Below are positions 22,504 to 34,973 of a stretch of DNA of 64,000 bases, in pieces. Every line of letters begins with the position of its first letter. The stretch's first letter is position 1. The position numbers and the translations under genes are program-made. This DNA comes from Sialis fuliginosa (Eukaryota; Arthropoda; Insecta; Megaloptera; Sialidae): positions 14,383,638-14,447,637 of the forward strand of contig OY540815.1 of the NCBI GenBank assembly GCA_961205875.1. The letters run 5' to 3'. The notes under the pieces are model-generated. The model was not told where the DNA came from and did not search any database. It worked only from the letters and a program-made list of their open reading frames with translations.

Positions 22504-23559
22504 TCTCTTGAATTAATTGAGAGTAGCAATTGTTTGTATTTTTATACATGGTATAAGTATTATATTATTGATAAGAAACATTATTTAATTATACATATTT
22601 CAGTATTTCAATTATTACTGGCCATAAGTCATAAGGATGAATAAACTATAGATGTAATTAATGTCTTCTTGAAATTGCTTTTCCAGAAAGATTTACTCGG
22701 CTTTCACTAATATAAGAAAATTGTTGCCTTCTTGTTCTCATTTAACTTTTTTTTTATAAATTTCAAATTTCCAAATTTTTTTTGAATATTAGAATATCAT
22801 TTTATGTTCATAAAAATGTGATTATAAATATACAAATGTAAGAATACATAAAATAATTATTTTAAAATTCGATGAAGTCAACCCAGTTTCGTGAAGTTAA
22901 TGGAGATATTTATTTGTAATAAATGTTAGAATAGCAACAGTTTTAGCAATAATAACATCCAATATGCAGAGTATGTATAGTTGTATAATATGTAAAGCAT
23001 GCATACATTTATAGTCACTAATAATGTTAGAATAAGCTATTATGTTAATAATTTATAAGGTTGAATTTGTTTTTTGTTATTTCTACATTTAATTAGGTCG
23101 ACTAGCATACACCTACGCTGTTCTTGTTAATATCCTCATATTATTATAGGAAAATATCTACTGAAGAAGGTAATTATAAATCTTTATGAAACTGTATAAT
23201 ACGAGTACATGCTGTTGACTGTCTATTAATTATAGGAGAGTTAGGTATTTTACCTACTTATTATTAACAAATATTTTCAATTAATTTTGCAATGTTGTTT
23301 ATCTGGGGATATAAAATGCACTCTAAACTTTTTTAGTACTTATCATTAAAAAAATAAATAAGATTGGCTAACTCACTATGAAAAAAATTCGGTTCATAAG
23401 AGTATATTTTCTTTTGCAAAATATAATATTTAATACAGGATGTATTTTCTTAACTGCATAAGTAAGTCGGAAATATATATATTTTTTATCTTGTGCTTGA
23501 TTTAGCGAGCTAGGTTTCCTCAAGAAACACTAATATCTGCAGGTAATGTATAAAGAAAA
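22504..23559. other. AT-rich stretch, nothing recognised
   Basis: No gene or long repeat. TACAGGATGTA near 23436 resembles one end of the CAGGATG family but has no partner nearby. Confidence 0.45.
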
Positions 23560-23735
23560 TGAAGAAACACCTATTCACTTCTGGAACTTTTTGCCTGTTT
23601 CGACGGAAATTTAACCCGGAAATACACGGGAGACTATTTTGTTGAATAGAGAAAAGTCGATAATTTCTCGATGACATCTCTAGTAAACTTCATTAAAGTA
23701 GCGAGTAGTTACCAAGGCGCTAAGGAAAACCAACC
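23560..23735 (+). repeat. Dispersed repeat Y, copy 2
   Basis: Second copy of the repeat at 17793-17960, same orientation, moderately diverged. This copy lacks the AAAT tail. Confidence 0.6.
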
Positions 23736-23905
23736 AAAGAGCCAAAACCATCACATCTAATGAAATTATTTATAAAATATGTTTATTTTTTAAAATTATT
23801 TTACAAACTACATTATTCAAATTTTTAAGAAACCCTGGATCCTGATTTTTGGACTTATATTTGTATTTTTATGTTATTGTTACTCTTTCTCACAGTAGAA
23901 TATAT

Positions 23906-24475
23906 TGCTTCCTCGCATTATCGAAGATACGAGAAGCTTTGTGAATGAGACAAAAAAAAATGTTCTCCGATTTCAAAATTTTAAATTGATCTTTCCGTTT
24001 CATGTCAAGACATGTCTGTCTTTCTGTCTTTGTGTCCGTGAGTCTGTGTATCCGTGTGTCCGTCTCTCTCCCGAATCCTTGTCACACGCATAACTCATGA
24101 ATCACTGTACCGATATTATTGAAACTTGGTCGGATGGTTGGGTCTAGCTTGAAGACGGTCTCATTTCAAAATCATCAAAATCGTGTGTAAGGGGGAGGGG
24201 TGACATCCCAAAATATTTCTAGTTTCAAGATATCTTAAGAACGAAACATGTTACGTAAAAATTTTATAGGATCTTTTTTGTAGAGCATTCAATTTCCTAT
24301 AATATAGATCTACAACGTTTGTTGTAAAATATTCCCTTACAAAGATTTATCTCAATTAACCATTGCTAAGCAATTTATCTAAACACTATCGGGTTTTATG
24401 TAAATTGTTTAATAATTAACTACCTTTGGTGAATTTAGCACGAGGAAGCACTGTGCATTTACTTGGCAGATGTTT
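23906..24475 (-). mobile_element. GCTTCCTCG repeat family, copy 2
   Basis: Reverse orientation: begins TGCTTCCTCGC and ends GCACGAGGAAGCACTGTGC, then ACTTGGCAGATGT. It keeps the GGGGAGGGGTGACATCCC and AATATTCCCTTACAAAG blocks. It lacks the 20-bp minisatellite, and the microsatellite place holds a short CTGT/CCGT tract. The frame at 23905-24093 is repeat sequence, not a gene. Confidence 0.85.
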
Positions 24476-24659
24476 ATTTACTATTAATTATTATTTATTA
24501 TTATTTTACAATAATCACGATATAAAAATTTAACCATTGTAATCACCCTCATATAAAACATGACATTTTGAAATAACTCCTGCGAAAATTTATAGCATCG
24601 ATGTTTGACTATATTTATTTCGCATTCTAGACACACACAATAACTCAAACTGTAACTGC

Positions 24660-24870
24660 TACATAATCAATGTGATTAAATCTGAGGAGGAATTCTCAGA
24701 AGGAATTCGGCGGCCTTTTCGCTAAATGTCAAAAGATGTTATGCTCGATTTACATTGAATGGGCCCCGGCTGCAAGTGGTTGTAAAAAGCCAATCATACA
24801 TTGTGTACCTGTTCAGGTGGCGGAGTGAATTTTAAACGTCTTGTGCACTTAATTTTATATTGTTCTTGAG
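24660..24870. promoter_or_regulatory. GC-rich island
   Basis: Contains a direct repeat GGAATTC (GAGGAATTCTCAGAAGGAATTC), GGGCCCCGGC and TTCAGGTGGCGGAG. GGTGGCG recurs in several islands here. Regulatory role is inferred only. Confidence 0.25.
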
Positions 24871-25622
24871 TTCGTTTAATTTTGTGGCTCACATGTGTGT
24901 AAATATTATGTCATATATAGTTATTTTGAAATTGTAGCGAATTCTATTATTTTTTTTAGTTCTTAATACTATCAAAGACGTCAACCCTACACAAAAAATA
25001 ATAATTTCTTCGCATTTTTTAGGTTACAGTACCTAAAATAATTGCCTTTACCAAAATTTGTATTTAAGTACGTGCAAGAACTATAACATAACTTTTTACA
25101 CAAATGTACTTCACTTGGATAGTTTCATTGACTAACGTTATGCTCACAAATGCCCAATTTTGACAATAAATTCCAATTTGCAATGAAATAAAAGAACAGT
25201 GGTTATGATGGCATGCTAATAGGTATGTTTAATATTTGGTTAGTCGTTTGACAAGGGGGTGGATGGAATTTGTAATGCTGTACTACCTTCATCTTGTGAT
25301 TTATTTATCATATTTATTTCAAAGTGGTACGATTTTGGGCAATTTTCTAAATTTTCAGTTCATTGCGCGATCTGAAGATATCTGATCGATTTAAAAAAAA
25401 ATGGTGGTGTTCTTGTATTGATAAGTAGCAACCTGTGTGCATAATTACGATTCGACCAGTATTTTTTTGTCTCACCGTTATACACATTGTCTCTGATAGT
25501 ACAAGAAACTATTTAAAAAATTTCAAGTTGACCCAATTAAGTCCAATGTATACCTACTAATTTTTGTATACAAATATTTTTAACTTTAGTACTTGCCCAT
25601 ACTTGATTAGTTATATCAAGTA
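24871..25622. other. AT-rich stretch, nothing recognised
   Basis: No gene, RNA or repeat boundary seen. Confidence 0.5.
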
Positions 25623-25630
25623 CCTATACG

Positions 25631-25864
25631 TAAGGTGACCAGATTTATGTTTTTTTAAACCCTGACATGTAAATGAAGACCTCTTTTTTATTTTATTTTA
25701 TCCTTTTTATTTTCATTTTATTCTTTTTATTTTTATTTTTCATAAAACTTTAATAAAAATTTATTATTGTCATCATTTTTTGCAAAACCCGGAGAAATTG
25801 AGCCCGGAGAACCAGTATACAAATCCTGAGACACCGGGTCAAAACTTTAGACCTGGTCACCCTA
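25631..25864. mobile_element. hAT miniature element, 234 bp
   Basis: Ends TAAGGTGACCAG and CTGGTCACCCTA form a terminal inverted repeat, flanked by the exact 8-bp duplication CCTATACG (25623-25630 and 25865-25872). Subterminal GACACCGGGT and CCCGGAGAA words lie inside the right half, and the left half is a T-rich low-complexity tract. The length of the duplication supports hAT. Related ends are found at 20762-21101. Confidence 0.92.
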
Positions 25865-26214
25865 CCTATACGTTGAAACTTTTATAATAATCAAAGAAGG
25901 AAACGGAATAAGACTGTGATTTTTAGCTTATTGTTAGCCTAGAAAATATTCTAGACTAACCATTTATTTTTAACCGATAGTTTGCGTACCGTTGAAAATG
26001 ATACTTCTTAGTTTATAAATTTTAGTATAATTTAAATTTATAATAATAATAATAAAAATATAAAAATAAAGAAATACACTTAACTCGATTTATATATGGA
26101 TGTCACAAATTATAACGAAACAGTAAAAAACAATATTTTCTGTGATAATAAACACACTTCCTTAATTAGAACCTTGATAATTAATACTGAGACAATTTCT
26201 TCTGTTTATCGCGA

Positions 26215-26480
26215 TCTTTCCATCGGCTATCGTTTGCTGTTTACATAGGGTGGCGGCATAAGCCCGTATGGCGCCATTTCCCCGATATCCTCTATATAGT
26301 AGTTAAAAGTCGCAAGATTTTAAATATGAAGCAGTGGAATCGAATAACAACATGATGAAGTGATCTGTGCAGATACTGACGTGTGAAGAATGAACGAAAA
26401 ACAGCTCCTCTCTCCATTTCCTTGTTGCTTTGTTCGGGTTTCAAAACGCACGAGTCTGATAACCCATTTTGGTGCGTTAT
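26215..26480. promoter_or_regulatory. GC-rich island
   Basis: Contains TCGCGATC, GGGTGGCGGCAT and ATGGCGCCAT (a perfect 10-bp palindrome with GCCAT on both strands). The plus frame 26383-26613 begins inside but is not recognised. Candidate regulatory element. Confidence 0.25.
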
Positions 26481-26613
26481 ATCAGACTGTTATGATAAAG
26501 AGTGCCAGAACGAAATTGAATTTGAAGTGAAAATATTCACAATTCTTGCCCATTTAAGGAAATTATTATTTTTTTTACAAATATGTGCATCATTCTGGAA
26601 AAAACGATTCTGA

Positions 26614-27110
26614 TTCATTTTAGTACATGTTTAAAAATGCGGTCCAATACATAAGTTTTTAAATATTGTGAAGAAAATTGTCACAGGTACCTAAGGTATA
26701 TATATTTTATATTATCGTATATTTAAAAACCTTGTTTGTTGAAATCTTTAAAATAATAATAAAATTTATTGTATTATATATTATGACAGAATGAAACATT
26801 GTTATACATATATAAGACAATTTAAAATACATGTACATTTATCACCATTAATAGCACAAAGTGAAAATAAATATTGCAGAACAATGCTACAACAATTTAT
26901 TTTCATGTACTCTATCATAATATCAATCTGATAATATTATATATACTTATATATTAAAACTTGTATTATCCAATCTCATTGTTGTTGCTAGTACCTATAT
27001 ACCTACCTACGAAAAATGCTAAACTATTGAAAATGTCATAAGTAGGTATATTTATTTTTACTATACTTTTTTAAACTAACGCATTTTTAATGTTTCTACC
27101 GTCTTGTATA
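26614..27110. other. AT-rich stretch, nothing recognised
   Basis: No gene or repeat structure seen. Confidence 0.5.
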
Positions 27111-27180
27111 CAGAGCCGTACTTATAAACAGGCGTTAAGGGCGTCGCGATTTAAGTGAATTAAAAATAAATATTATTATT
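27111..27180 (+). mobile_element. Solo hAT-like 5' end fragment
   Basis: CAGAGCCGTACTTATAAACA, then GGGCGTCGCGATTTAAGTGA, in the style CAG.GCCG..CTTA...GGGCG.CGC of a group of animal hAT elements. A sister end is at 35640-35724 on the minus strand. No matching right end or target duplication was found. Confidence 0.4.
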
Positions 27181-27424
27181 TTTGCGTCTCGAGCCTAAAA
27201 ATGTTTAATTTTACGTATGAATCTGCTTGTATCTAGATATAAACAGTAATCCTTCTATTTAAGCGGTTTCCATTTACACAGATTCACTTTTACGAGCTTG
27301 AAAAAGTTTAGAAAGACTTAAAAACACAACGTAACGAATAAAATTCTATTGCTCAATTTACTTAATTTTTTTTACGCGCTGTTTTCATGGAACCAACTAA
27401 CCATGGAGTAATTACTGTATATTT

Positions 27425-27768
27425 TTGAAGTGAAACTTCTTTAGCGAGACTAGTGAATTGGAATGATCTCGATAGATTTTAATATAAAACGCTAAGGAGA
27501 GTGTGGCATATGCGTGAGTAGATGTATAAGATAAAGATAGAAGAATAGCGCATGCACACAAGTCACTTTACGTCGGTTATGCGTGCGACAGAGATAATTG
27601 GATGTATAAGAGAAAGAGGGAATTAGTAGCGCATGTGTACAAGTCAGTTTGTACGTTAATGTCAAGCTGCGTGTTTTGTAATCGGTTTTTGTGTTAAAAT
27701 AATACGTTTAGTTTTATTTATTTATTTATTCCGCATGGTAAATGAAAATAAAATAAGTTTCACTTCAA
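27425..27768. mobile_element. TTGAAGTGAAACTT miniature element with internal tandem repeat
   Basis: A perfect 14-bp terminal inverted repeat, TTGAAGTGAAACTT at 27425-27438 and its complement at 27755-27768. Inside, a unit of about 70-85 bp is repeated in tandem at roughly 27508-27580 and 27578-27656 (TATGCGTG..., GATGTATAAGA.AAAG, TAGCGCATG...ACAAGTCA). I recall elements with this end and GCGCATG-type subterminal words from several insects, but cannot name the superfamily with confidence. Confidence 0.75.
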
Positions 27769-28985
27769 CCATACGCTTATGTGGGTGAGGTACACATCAC
27801 TTTTTGTGATTTTAATATTTCTATATACAGCCAAAATAGATATATATAATGTAATAGTATAAGAACTGAAATAATAATTAAATAACAGTTTTCAGTTCGT
27901 TCCTGTAAATTTGAAGAACGAACACAACATTGATTTTCTTGTCTCAATATCCGTATAAAATGTGACTTGTACATACATTGTAGTAACATTATTGAAGAAA
28001 TGCCAACGATTGTAAATAGCGACAATGTCAAAAATTAGGTTCGCTCACATGAATAATTACTGTATTTGGATTCGCTCCAGTGTTCACAAGAAACAATAAA
28101 AATGAATACAGTAGGAAAATGACATCAGAGATTGCAGCACCACTTCCGCATTTATATACTGTAAATGTATTTGGTAATGGTTCAACTATTTATCATTTAT
28201 ATACAATTATTAAAACATTATCTAATCACGGAACGTCAAACTCAATAGAGAGCGCGGGTTGTATTTTGAAAAATGACCGTCGGTTATACACGAGAAGAAT
28301 TATTATAGCTGCTTTTATTACTATTGAAAAAATAAGCTTTTCAGAAGTCAATGAGATTAATTTCTCTTTATTTGTGAAATATTTCATTTATTTATGAATT
28401 ATTTATTAATGAATTGTAGATATTTAATATAACTAATGATTCTTAATCATTTTTAAGTATTTTTGGTTTTGTTTGATTTTATTTGCGACCTATTTTTGAA
28501 ATTATTTTGAGGGTGATTATAAATTATTACTATTCGAATAACACACCTTATAGATTATTTGCTACTCTTTAATTTTTGTCCTGTAATTTTTTCACGTAGA
28601 AATAGTCATAATATGCAAATAGCGAATTGCAGTCATACCGTATGCAAATATAAAGCCATACTTTCTCCGCGCTCTACCACGAGAACGGTTGTTTTAAAAA
28701 AAAAATGGAAAGAACCTTTTTCCTTAAGAATTTAATAATACACCATTTATATAATAACCCCTATTGTCCTCCGAGTCATAGGAAGCGAAATATTCGCGAA
28801 TAACCGTTTTTCGTCACGTTAGACCTTCAATATCTCGCAACGCTCCAACGAAATCGTTGGGGACTTTCTATAAGTTATTTATAACACTGTAACGAAGGTG
28901 TATACAAAAATTCAGCTAGCTGATATTTTGTTCGCAGTTGAAATCTAAAATTACTGGACTATTAGAGCTGTTGTTAGTGCGATTA
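27769..28985. other. Stretch with no supported gene
   Basis: The frame at 28080-28397 (105 codons) has mixed composition but no recognised domain and no clear start or splice support. ATATTCGCGAATA near 28790 contains a perfect 12-bp palindrome. Confidence 0.4.
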
Positions 28986-29344
28986 TTTTATTATTCCTAA
29001 ATGGTAAGATATATTTAAAAAATGTTGAGTCAAAAATTACTCCAATCATTTAAATCTATCATTTAGCACCCCCAACAAATCAATTGTTTATAAAAGTTAT
29101 TAACAAATTTCAATATTTAAAATAATTTTTTTTTAACAAGCTGGTAGTGACTTTTAGGACACCTATAAATTGTTAATTTATTATTTAAAAATCTATTCTA
29201 TTTAAACATAATTTTTTTTTCTAAAATTTGTTTAATTATTCAAACAATTGATTTGTTGGAGGTGCCAATTAATAGATCTAAATGAATGGAGTAATTTTTT
29301 TATTATATTTTTTTAATATCTCTCACCGTAAAGGAATAATAAAA
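28986..29344. mobile_element. 359-bp fold-back (MITE-like) element
   Basis: The ends TTTTATTATTCC and GGAATAATAAAA are exact complements. Inner arms also match: AAAATTACTCCA.TCATTTA.ATCTAT, and CCAACAAATCAATTGTTT against AAACAATTGATTTGTTGG. Arms are about 130 bp with an AT-rich loop. No open frame. Confidence 0.82.
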
Positions 29345-30680
29345 GGTTCGTGAGTTGTCGGATCACGCGCCCAGCTCTTATCCAAGTAATACTAATAATT
29401 TGTAATCAAGTAACGAAGATTAAAAGCTCTTGTAATATTACTACATAACAAACGTTTAATGTCTGAAATTCCCTTATGATTTATTACTCCCAATACTGAC
29501 TCATTAGTAAAACAACCCTAATATATGTATGTATGTATGGTAAGTAATAATACCTACAATAAGTAAGTAAATATGTGTGTATGTATGTGTCATGTAGCTA
29601 TAAATAACTAAATATCGAATTCCCACCGGAAGTTGGACAAAACAAACCAACGAGGGGTGACTTAAACACTGCCCTTAATTACTCTAGGCCAGTGGTCTTA
29701 CAGAATTTTTATGATAACATAGTTAACTATACGGTTTTAATAATACTACATATATTGCTATAAAAACTTCGTAAGAATTTTAAAGGTAAATTTTAATATT
29801 CGACAAACCTTTTCTCGTTTAATTTTTTTTAATGTGATTCTTGCAATGTAGATGAAATGGGATGAAATGTCTGTCAAGTTACCAAAAATATTGCTGCGTC
29901 TGCAAAAAGTATATTAGGTCTAGTACATTATCTTTCTTCATTAAAAATTATCACATATCGAAAATACATTGAGATGTAACTTTTTTGAATATAAATAATA
30001 CATTAATATTATATTTTAATTTATTATAATGAATTTGTACGAGAGCAAAAGCTAAGCTAACGCTAAATATCTGCGAGGTGTCAAATCGTTATGAATTTTC
30101 TTGGGATTCTAGAGCAGTGGTAATAAATGTATAATAATGGAACTGCTATATGCATTTAAATAAAATAACAAAATATGATTTTATAATAAATATAAAAATA
30201 ATTTTATAAAAAATAATGATTTTTCTTTGGTAAATTCGCTAACAACATTTATTTACTTATTTTTAATTAATTTTTAAAACTTCTATATTACCTTCTGCAT
30301 AGTTATATTGAACAAAAAGTATAAAAATGATTACTTCATTGATATAATTTTACATATATTGTATCATCTAAAATTTTATATTTATCTATACACAGATGGT
30401 TTTTATACTTATTATTATTATCAACGAAATATAACTGTACCCAAATACTATTCAAATTATCACTAAACACTATGAAAAAAAAATTTAATTGCTTAAGAGA
30501 CTTAATCAAACATTAAATACCAAGTCTAACCACTACAACAAATATTGTGACAATATTCGAAAACTAAACAGACCAACAAGCTGCAATATAAAAGCACAAA
30601 AACAAAAACTAAAGAGACATCTCAGGATTCGGAAGCATCATCATAAAAAACTTAATAACAAGGCTTTATTAAACAATTCG
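29345..30680. other. AT-rich stretch, no supported gene
   Basis: Short GTAT microsatellite near 29524-29540. CCAGTGGTCTTA near 29691 is hAT-like but unpaired. The plus frame at 30489-30962 begins here; see the next entry. Confidence 0.4.
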
Positions 30681-30885
30681 CACGTTAAACATTCGCCGCG
30701 CGCATGCAAACAATTAAACTCTGAGGACACAACAACGGCCATTATTGCGATCCCGGCACTCGACTCGACGGCACTTGCACGGGACCAGGCAGTGGCGGGG
30801 GCACTCGAGGCGCCACTACAGAACGAGTATCTCATCAGAGTCGGTTATAACCACCGGTATTTCCCTGTGTGCTTAAATACATTCC
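30681..30885. promoter_or_regulatory. GC-rich island within a 157-codon open frame
   Basis: The longest open frame of the window (30489-30962, +) crosses this island. Its N-terminal part is Lys/Asn/His-rich (translated AT-rich DNA) and its middle (ALDSTALARDQAVAGALEAP) simply follows the GC-rich bases. The complementary frame is also open (30641-30835). I recognise no domain and see no splice or start support, so I treat it as a GC-rich non-coding island holding GCCATTATTGCG and CAGTGGCGGGGGC. Confidence 0.3.
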
Positions 30886-31009
30886 TCGTGATCATTTCCG
30901 ATAACAGTTCTGCGGTTGGAAACCAAATAGGTTCAACATTTTTGAAAGTTAGTCCTTATTGAGAGTAACTGTGAATATATGTATGTTAATCGCTACTATT
31001 ATATTATTA

Positions 31010-31165
31010 ACTAGCGGATTTGTCCGCGGGTTCGCCCGCGTTGTATAATTTTTTTATGTTCGCAGCGCAAATAATATTTTAAGACTGAATGAAATATTAT
31101 TTTTTTATTGTTTTGCTTTTTAATCATTACTAGCGCATTGGACCCGGTGTTACTCGGGGGTATTA
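31010..31165 (-). mobile_element. Two Helitron- or LINE-type 3' ends in a row
   Basis: On the minus strand the segment at 31014-31044 reads CGCGGGCGAACCCGCGGACA then CGCTAGT, the hairpin-plus-CTAGT type end seen at 13660-13691. A second end-like segment at about 31128-31165 reads ACCCCCGAGTAACACCGGGT then GCGCTAGT. No 5' ends were located to the right, so both are fragments or one is nested in the other. Confidence 0.45.
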
Positions 31166-32150
31166 ATTTAATTAAACATAAACTAATCATTCCCACCCGA
31201 AATGCCTACCAAACATGCCCACCCATCATGCTCACAACACATGGTTCACCGCGAATTGTTTTTTTTCGGTTTCATGAAATTTACACAAAATGTCCACAAA
31301 TTATACACCTAAACTTAACCTATCCATTAGTGAAAACCGGAATAAAATCAATTCAGTATTTATTGAAAAAATCGTGTAAAATTATATTTTCAAACTCCCA
31401 GGAAACATCAGGTCTTGTCTTAGAATTTGTATGAAAATCAAAAATAAATAAATAAATAGGTTAGAAACAATCATAATAATTAATTTCGATATTTTACTTT
31501 TCTTGGAAGTGAAATGTTTCTTCATGTTTAAATTTTCAATCAATATAATTTGAATGAAAACTAGTTGACCACTTCTGCATGCGACTGTACATATATTATG
31601 TACATATATGAAATACATACATATATTTGTGAATAATTCACTGATTTGTATTTATTATTATTATATTCGATTAGGAATTAATACCTTCTTAATGTAATAT
31701 AACGTTCATTATGAATAAGGCTATAAACATTAATGAGTCTTGTTAATGGAAGCTGAATCAACCAAATCAACAAAGCTATACCTCAAATATTATGTTAACA
31801 TTTGCAATCCACACAATGTCTACTGCCAGTGACGTAGTCACATTTCTATGAATGGGGTACAATAGAAAATGATGTTTTATAAGCACAAGTATTTTTTTAA
31901 ATTTTGTTAGTTTATTGGAAAACCTTTATGTGTATTGAATGTACAGTACCTATATTATCTACCTATTTTTTTTATCTTGAATTATTTATGTATACTATGA
32001 TTTCAGGAATCAAAACTCAAAATGATCACGTGTCAAAAATAGCAAAAAAATTTATTACTTACTTTAAGAACATAATGTTACCCTCTAGTTCTTAAAAAAA
32101 TATGACACCTCTATACCTTCTTCGGTTACACCAATGTATGTATGTTACTC
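31166..32150. other. AT-rich stretch, nothing supported
   Basis: CCAGTGACGTAGTCAC near 31826 looks like one end of a hAT element, without a partner. The 108-codon plus frame at 31108-31434 and the minus frame at 31382-31618 overlap repeat-like DNA and match no family I know. Confidence 0.4.
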
Positions 32151-32345
32151 CACACGAGGAAGGAGGAAATGTAAAGATAGATAGAGAGGGGGGGAGGGGT
32201 ATGAGAGAAGCACGCTGACATCTGCTGCAGCTTACAAATGACTTGACACTACAAATTTTACAAGGATGCGCTGCTCAAAGCGCGTTGGGTTTAAATCCTT
32301 ATCGCATCCAGGATGCAGTGACGGGAGAAACTCGTTTTAATGCTC
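32151..32345. promoter_or_regulatory. GC-rich island with a tRNA-like stem
   Basis: Holds a purine-rich GAGAGGGGGGGAGGGG tract and then GGATGCG...CGCATCC, a perfect 7-bp stem enclosing about 33 nt with GGGTTTAAATCC. The enclosed length is less than half that of a tRNA and no anticodon arm exists, so it is not a tRNA gene; a decayed tRNA-derived repeat or chance are both possible. Confidence 0.25.
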
Positions 32346-34003
32346 GTTAGTTAATATTATCACTCGAATGTCAACATACCCTGTTTGTGTCTGGGATAAA
32401 TTTTAAGTGGTCTCTCTGTCAATTATAAATATTCATGAATAATAATAATCGTGTAGAGGTGCTATTGTGCTATGTAGTTGTTCACATTTCAATTGTATAT
32501 TTGATCATTGATCCAATTAAATAGATCATTTATGATTGACGTATCTTAATTTTTTAATTTACAGGATTCGAGTATTTTAGAATAGAGATTTTAATGTTTC
32601 AATACCGGTAAACCGGGTTACCATTTTACTGGTAAATAGTTCAAAAACATTTTATACCAGTAAATATGGTAAATTACGTGTTGATATGCAGAAGGAAAAT
32701 ACTTTTCGAAACCTTAAAATACCAGTTAATTAATCTAATTTCAGAAAATCAAAAAACAAATTAATTAAAAGATATGTAATTGATTAATACTATTAATTAT
32801 ATTAATACATATTCATCTATCCATACCAAAAACAAGTGTTTATGTGATTATTTTTTGTTTAATATTTCAAATCAATCAAATGTGTCTACGCATATTTATT
32901 TATATGCCTTATACACAAACAAATATTTTCCAATCCATAGATAAATAAAATAAGTATAATTATTACAACTATAACAACAGTAATGATTAATGATTATATG
33001 TGACTGAAAGTCTGAAAGAACAAGTAAACTAATAGACGACAAAAATATATCTAAATATTTAAGAGAATAAGAAAATTTTTGATTTTCTTGATCAGTAGAT
33101 AATCATGCGAAAGGTCTTGACGTAAAGTTGTTCCAATTACAGGTCCCTCCTCTTTCGAAAACATATTTAACTTTTGAATATTTCGGAATATTAAGTTCAA
33201 ACTATTATTAGTAATTTATCAATTATTTATTGAATTATTGTTGACACAGTAAATTGTAATCCTTATTCTACAACTCATGAATTATTATGGATAAAATTTA
33301 TTATATTTTATTAATAAATTTTATCTCGTTAGTAAACAATAAACGGTTCTTTTTTGATCCATCATTACAAAGAATTCCATCTACAGGTAGTAGTATAAAG
33401 TAGAATGTATGTATTTATATTGTACATTGTACATTTCATGTATGTACGAGTATGTATAAAAAAATAAAAACAGATAATCTAGAACTTATAGGTTTCGTGT
33501 TCATATTTATCTTTTGTGGATGATGTCCCAGCATTGGGTTGTTTATTTTCACCTTTGTTACAAGAGTTGCTTTGATGTTTTGTTCGACATTGTCTTTTAT
33601 TATATATATTATCCGTTTTATGCGATTTGTTTCGTAACTTTTTAATGTAGGTAAGAACTTTTATTGGGTGCTCAAATATCAAAGAAACTCACCCAACCCC
33701 AAAAATTCAAAGTAAACTCGAAATATTTGCATGATTAATCATTCAGAAGTTATTGACTCTTCACAAGTTTAACCGAAATGAAATTGTTATAAATCGAATT
33801 AAAATCAGAGATTTGTTTATTTTCTTACGGATGTTCAGGATGTAAAAAGATAAGCTATACATAATCTATTGTTTTTCTTTTTTTCCGGTAATCAATCGAC
33901 ATGAAATCGCAATTTAATTAAAATAAATAACATTAGTAGATAACATTAAAAATGAAAATATGAGAATAATCATCATAAGTCAATATGTAACAAATTTTTT
34001 TAC
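32346..34003. other. AT-rich stretch, nothing recognised
   Basis: No gene or inverted repeat seen. ACCGGTAAACCGGGTTACCA near 32606 is a short local GC-richer repeat of ACCGGT-like words. Confidence 0.45.
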
Positions 34004-34006
34004 TAA

Positions 34007-34488
34007 TGTCCAGTATTACAGATTAGCTAGCAAAAAATTGCCATTTTCAAACAAGGTGTCAAACTTATACGACAGTTCTCTTGGAGTTTTTGACAGATAG
34101 TTGCATGCGCATAGTACGTTGGTTTTTACCATTTTTACTCAAGGTTAATAAATATATACTTTACATACCTTGGTTTTTACTATACATGCAACTATGTGCC
34201 ATTAACTCCAAAATAACTGTCACATATTTATTTTTTTATTTCTTTATATCTTTTTACAGATGTTGAAAAAAATTAAAATAATAATAATAGTAATAATCAA
34301 TTTAAATTTTACAAATTATTTAGTCTAAATATTCACTTATGCTAAGAAATTTTTTATTTCAATTTTAAATTTTTTAAGGGTAATTCTTTGATAGAAGATG
34401 GAATATTGTTTGTACATAAGTTTGATACTCCGTTTGAAAGTGCTTGCAAACTAAATAAAATTTTTTAGCTAGGCTGTAATACCGGACA
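34007..34488. mobile_element. TGTCCGG miniature element B
   Basis: Ends TGTCCAGTATTACAG and CTGTAATACCGGACA, with the exact flanking duplication TAA (34004-34006 and 34489-34491). The arms pair further in: CAAAC...GTATCAAACTTAT on the left against ATAAGTTTGATAC...GTTTG on the right. The frame at 34081-34266 lies inside and is not a recognised protein. A 3-bp TNA duplication is known from PIF/Harbinger-type and a few other superfamilies; the ends do not settle which. Confidence 0.85.
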
Positions 34489-34973
34489 TAAATGTTTTAC
34501 ATTAAAAATATCATACATAATTTAAAAACCAAATTATTCTAACTGAATGACACTTATTAATTAAACTAACTAAAGTGATATTTTTGCGAATAATTTTATA
34601 TTAAAAAAATATATTAAATACTGGCCGTTTAAGAGATAGTATAGGAGAAATGGTCTATAAGTTTTGCTGTATATGATTTGTTAATCATTAGATTAAACAT
34701 TGAAACATGTATAACTAAGTTAAAATAACAAATATAAATGTGTTGCAAATTGGGAAAACAACGGCTGGAAAATAGTCCAATTACGTCATAGGTGAAGTTT
34801 CAGGATGAGGAAACGGAAGAGTCAACATGTTGTTAAATATCTGGCGAACTCGAACTTGTTTCCTTTAAACTAGTTAAAACAAGGTGCGGATTATGCAGGT
34901 TTCTGTGTTTGAGTTTTGAATAATGAAATACTATTTTGTTTTTTAGTGTTTATATTAGTTTGAATATATCTTA

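Noticed and set aside
28986-29344. microRNA precursor
   Set aside because: The inverted repeat is far too long and its ends are transposon-like; none of the common insect microRNA sequences I know was found anywhere in the window.
30489-30962. 157-codon open frame, the longest in the window
   Set aside because: The N-terminal part is Lys/Asn/His-rich noise, the middle follows the base composition of a GC island, the opposite strand is open too, and no domain is recognised.
32266-32315. tRNA-like acceptor stem GGATGCG/CGCATCC with GGGTTTAAATCC
   Set aside because: Only about 33 nt lie between the arms; no D or anticodon arm.
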